Assembly (NCBI GenBank): GCA_027489355.1
Contig: JAIXZY010000079.1
Span: 62,001-126,000 of the forward strand
Direction: 5' to 3'
Source of the DNA: Paracoccaceae bacterium
GTDB taxonomy: Bacteria > Pseudomonadota > Alphaproteobacteria > Rhodobacterales > Rhodobacteraceae
Length of the DNA stretch: 64,000 nucleotides
Shown: positions 62,506-64,000 of the stretch, one piece after another
Layout of the letters: each line of letters begins with the position of its first letter
How positions within the stretch are numbered: the first letter of the stretch is position 1
The notes under the pieces: generated by a model
What the model was told of the DNA's origin: nothing
The model's input: only the letters and a program-made list of their open reading frames with translations
Database searches by the model: none
Program-made: the position numbers and the translations under genes

Positions 62506-62979
62506 ATGACCGACCTTGATCTCATTGACCGCAAGATCGTCGCCGAACTGATGCGGGATGCAACGCTGCCCATCGCCCAGATTGCCGACCGGGCCGGCCT
62601 GTCCCAGACCCCCGCCTGGAAACGCATCCAGAAGCTCGAATCGTCGGGCGTTCTTCTGGCGCGTGTCGCTCTTGCCGATCCCGCCAGGCTGGGCTTCGGC
62701 CTGACGGTCTTTGTCGGGATCGAGGCACCAGACCACTCGCCCGAATGGCGCGACAGTTTCGCGCGGGCGGTGGGCGAGATCCCGGAAATCATGGAAGTCT
62801 ACCGGATGGCGGGGGAGCTGGACTATCTCCTGCGGGTTTCGGTGCCGGACATGGCTGCCTTCGACACGCTGTACAAACGCCTGACCGATGCAGTGCCGAT
62901 CAAGAACGTGACCAGCCATTTCGCGATGGAAAGGATGAAGTTCACCACCGCCTATCCGGTGGACACCCGAAACCGCTGA
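62506..62979 (+). CDS. Lrp/AsnC-family transcriptional regulator
   Basis: This 157-residue regulator has an HTH (LPIAQIADRAGLSQTPAWKRIQKLESSGVL, about residues 21-50) and a RAM/AsnC ligand domain (IMEVYRMAGELDYLLRVSVPDMAAFD). AAGGAGG lies upstream of ATG 62506. It is divergent from the Rrf2 gene. Lrp-type proteins respond to amino acids, so a role in sulfur amino acid control is possible but unproven. Confidence 0.9.
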   Translation: MTDLDLIDRKIVAELMRDATLPIAQIADRAGLSQTPAWKRIQKLESSGVLLARVALADPARLGFGLTVFVGIEAPDHSPEWRDSFARAVGEIPEIMEVYRMAGELDYLLRVSVPDMAAFDTLYKRLTDAVPIKNVTSHFAMERMKFTTAYPVDTRNR

Positions 62980-63088
62980 CGGCGCATGCAGGACGCGCAC
63001 ATCTCGACGTCCGTGAGACGTGCTCCTTGCTCCCATACGGTTCGCACGGCCTGCGACCAAGCACGTCGTCAGTCCATCTCCTCTGGCT

Positions 63089-63109
63089 GAGACGCCCACG
63101 GCGTCTCAC
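63089..63109. terminator. Hairpin between convergent genes
   Basis: TGAGACGCC (63089-63097) and GGCGTCTCA (63101-63109) form a perfect 9-bp stem with a CAC loop, followed by CTTTC. It lies between the Lrp gene (ending at 62979) and the BtpA gene (ending at 63125) and may serve both. Confidence 0.6.
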
Positions 63110-63124
63110 TTTCGCGGGATGCCG

Positions 63125-63961
63125 TCAGAGGCCTGCTGCCGCGCGTTCGACAAAACGCCTGACACGTTCCGGCTCCACCGGATTCCACCAGACCCCGCCC
63201 ACTTTCAGTGACGACGCGACAATAACGCCATTGGTGCGCGACAGGATGGCCAGGACGTTGTCTTCCGTGACGCCCGATCCCACCAGAACCGGGAGATGCG
63301 TTGCAGCCCCGATCTCATCGATCTCCTCCGGGCTTGCGGCGTGGCCCGTTCGTTGGCCCGTTGCGATGACGCAATCTGCGTCGAAGAATGCCAGGTCACG
63401 GGTCAACTCGGTGACGGATCGGTCCGCGACGATGGCGTGGCTGCCATGTTTCACATGAGCATCGGCGAAGATGCGCACGTTCTCGGCCCGCAGCAGCGAT
63501 CGGTACCGCAGCGCCTCGCCCGCCCTCCCTTCCATGAATCCCTCGTTGGCGACATAGGCGTTGGCCCATTGGTTGACCCGGACAAAGTCGGCCCCGCCTG
63601 CCACTGCAGTTGCTATGGCCGGCAGCGGCGCGTTGGCAAGGACGTTGATGCCGACGGGCATGCCCGTGGCGCGCCTGACGCGGTCGGTGACCACCGACAG
63701 GAAGGCCGGCGTCTCGGGGCCGATATCCTCGGGCTTCGAGAACGGGATGTCGCCGTGGTTCTCGACAATCAGTCCATGCATGCCGCCGGCAGCCAGCGCC
63801 TCGGCATCGCGCAGGCAGGCGTCGTAGATGCTGTCCATCGTCGCGCCCCGATAGCGCGGAGAGCCGGGAAACGGCGGGCAGTGGATCATTCCGATCAGGG
63901 CTTTCTCGCGCCCGAAGATTTCGCCTATCGCGCCAGAGCCGCGGTTGGATATGGTTTGCAT
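63125..63961 (-). CDS. BtpA/SgcQ-family TIM-barrel protein
   Basis: This 278-residue protein begins with ALIGMIHCPPFPGSPRYRG. The later stretches HGLIVENHGDIPF, GADFVRVNQWANAYVANEG, IFADAHVKHGSHAI and PVLVGSGVTEDNV are characteristic of BtpA/SgcQ. Cyanobacterial BtpA affects photosystem I, while SgcQ-type members lie in sugar or nucleoside catabolic operons, so the role here is open. Its start lies 39 bases from the window end and the rest of the operon is outside. Confidence 0.88.
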   Translation of the reverse strand: MQTISNRGSGAIGEIFGREKALIGMIHCPPFPGSPRYRGATMDSIYDACLRDAEALAAGGMHGLIVENHGDIPFSKPEDIGPETPAFLSVVTDRVRRATGMPVGINVLANAPLPAIATAVAGGADFVRVNQWANAYVANEGFMEGRAGEALRYRSLLRAENVRIFADAHVKHGSHAIVADRSVTELTRDLAFFDADCVIATGQRTGHAASPEEIDEIGAATHLPVLVGSGVTEDNVLAILSRTNGVIVASSLKVGGVWWNPVEPERVRRFVERAAAGL

Positions 63962-64000
63962 CGGAAGACCCTTAAGTGGAGAGCGGCGACGTCATGCGCG

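Noticed and set aside
1..64000. CRISPR arrays, tRNAs, rRNA, insertion sequences, prophage
   Set aside because: No regularly spaced repeats, no cloverleaf-like conserved tRNA segments, no rRNA signatures and no transposase or phage proteins were seen on reading both strands. A tRNAscan/ISfinder-type search would settle this.

Overview
The window is a GC-rich, densely packed bacterial chromosome segment. It most resembles an alphaproteobacterium of the Rhodobacterales (Rhodobacter/Paracoccus relatives). The evidence is high GC at third codon positions, many ATGA/TGATG start-stop overlaps, a ~94-nt small-type SRP RNA, a membrane ferritin-like gene (mbfA) preceded by an Irr-type iron box, the accD-folC pair, and several catabolic ABC-transporter operons under FCD-type GntR regulators. 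I see no tRNA, rRNA, insertion sequence, phage gene or CRISPR array.

Layout. 1-5.5 kb: the start of dnaX, an SDR epimerase with its TetR regulator, a TetR/hydrolase divergent pair with two LmrA/YxaF-type operators, a DinB protein and an RBBP9-type hydrolase. 5.8-10.4 kb: an organosulfur operon (FMN reductase, NtaA/DmoA-type monooxygenase, SsuABC-like transporter). 10.4-16.2 kb: a catabolic operon with a polar-amino-acid-type ABC transporter, a class V PLP enzyme and a hydantoinase, divergent from a FadR-type GntR regulator around a perfect 24-bp palindrome. 16.5-22.8 kb: a hydroxyproline-type catabolic operon whose proline-racemase-family gene carries a one-base frameshift in this sequence. 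23-29.7 kb: an arsenic island with an Fsr-family MFS carrier, ArsA ATPase, an ArsR-ArsC fusion, an arsenate-type GAPDH and ArsJ. 29.9-34.8 kb: a YhiI/RbbA/YhhJ-like ABC export system. 35-46 kb: SRP RNA, an M24-like protein, FadH, a LysR regulator, an OmpA-family protein, GNAT, a MoaB/CinA-like protein, methionine aminopeptidase, accD and folC.

46-57.8 kb: a TetR regulator, a small secreted protein, mbfA, a nitroreductase, a kinase/FHA/PP2C signalling trio, an AEC permease with S-formylglutathione hydrolase, a CAP-domain protein, a coiled-coil protein, a DMT exporter, a HAD hydrolase and an ornithine-cyclodeaminase-like protein. 57.8-62.3 kb: a sulfate uptake operon (Rrf2 regulator, small protein, sulfate-binding protein, CysT, CysW, short CysA). 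The window closes with an Lrp/AsnC regulator and a BtpA/SgcQ protein.

The points that most deserve attention are these. A shared AATCACGAC motif lies upstream of three transcription units, two of them clearly sulfur genes, 56 kb apart. The arsenic island combines As(III) and As(V) modules but has ArsA without ArsB or ArsD. The hydroxyproline operon contains a frameshift and a REP-like 28-bp palindrome. The hydantoinase/PLP/ABC cassette has an unassigned substrate. All functional calls rest on recognising motifs and family-like sequence by eye; no database search was run.
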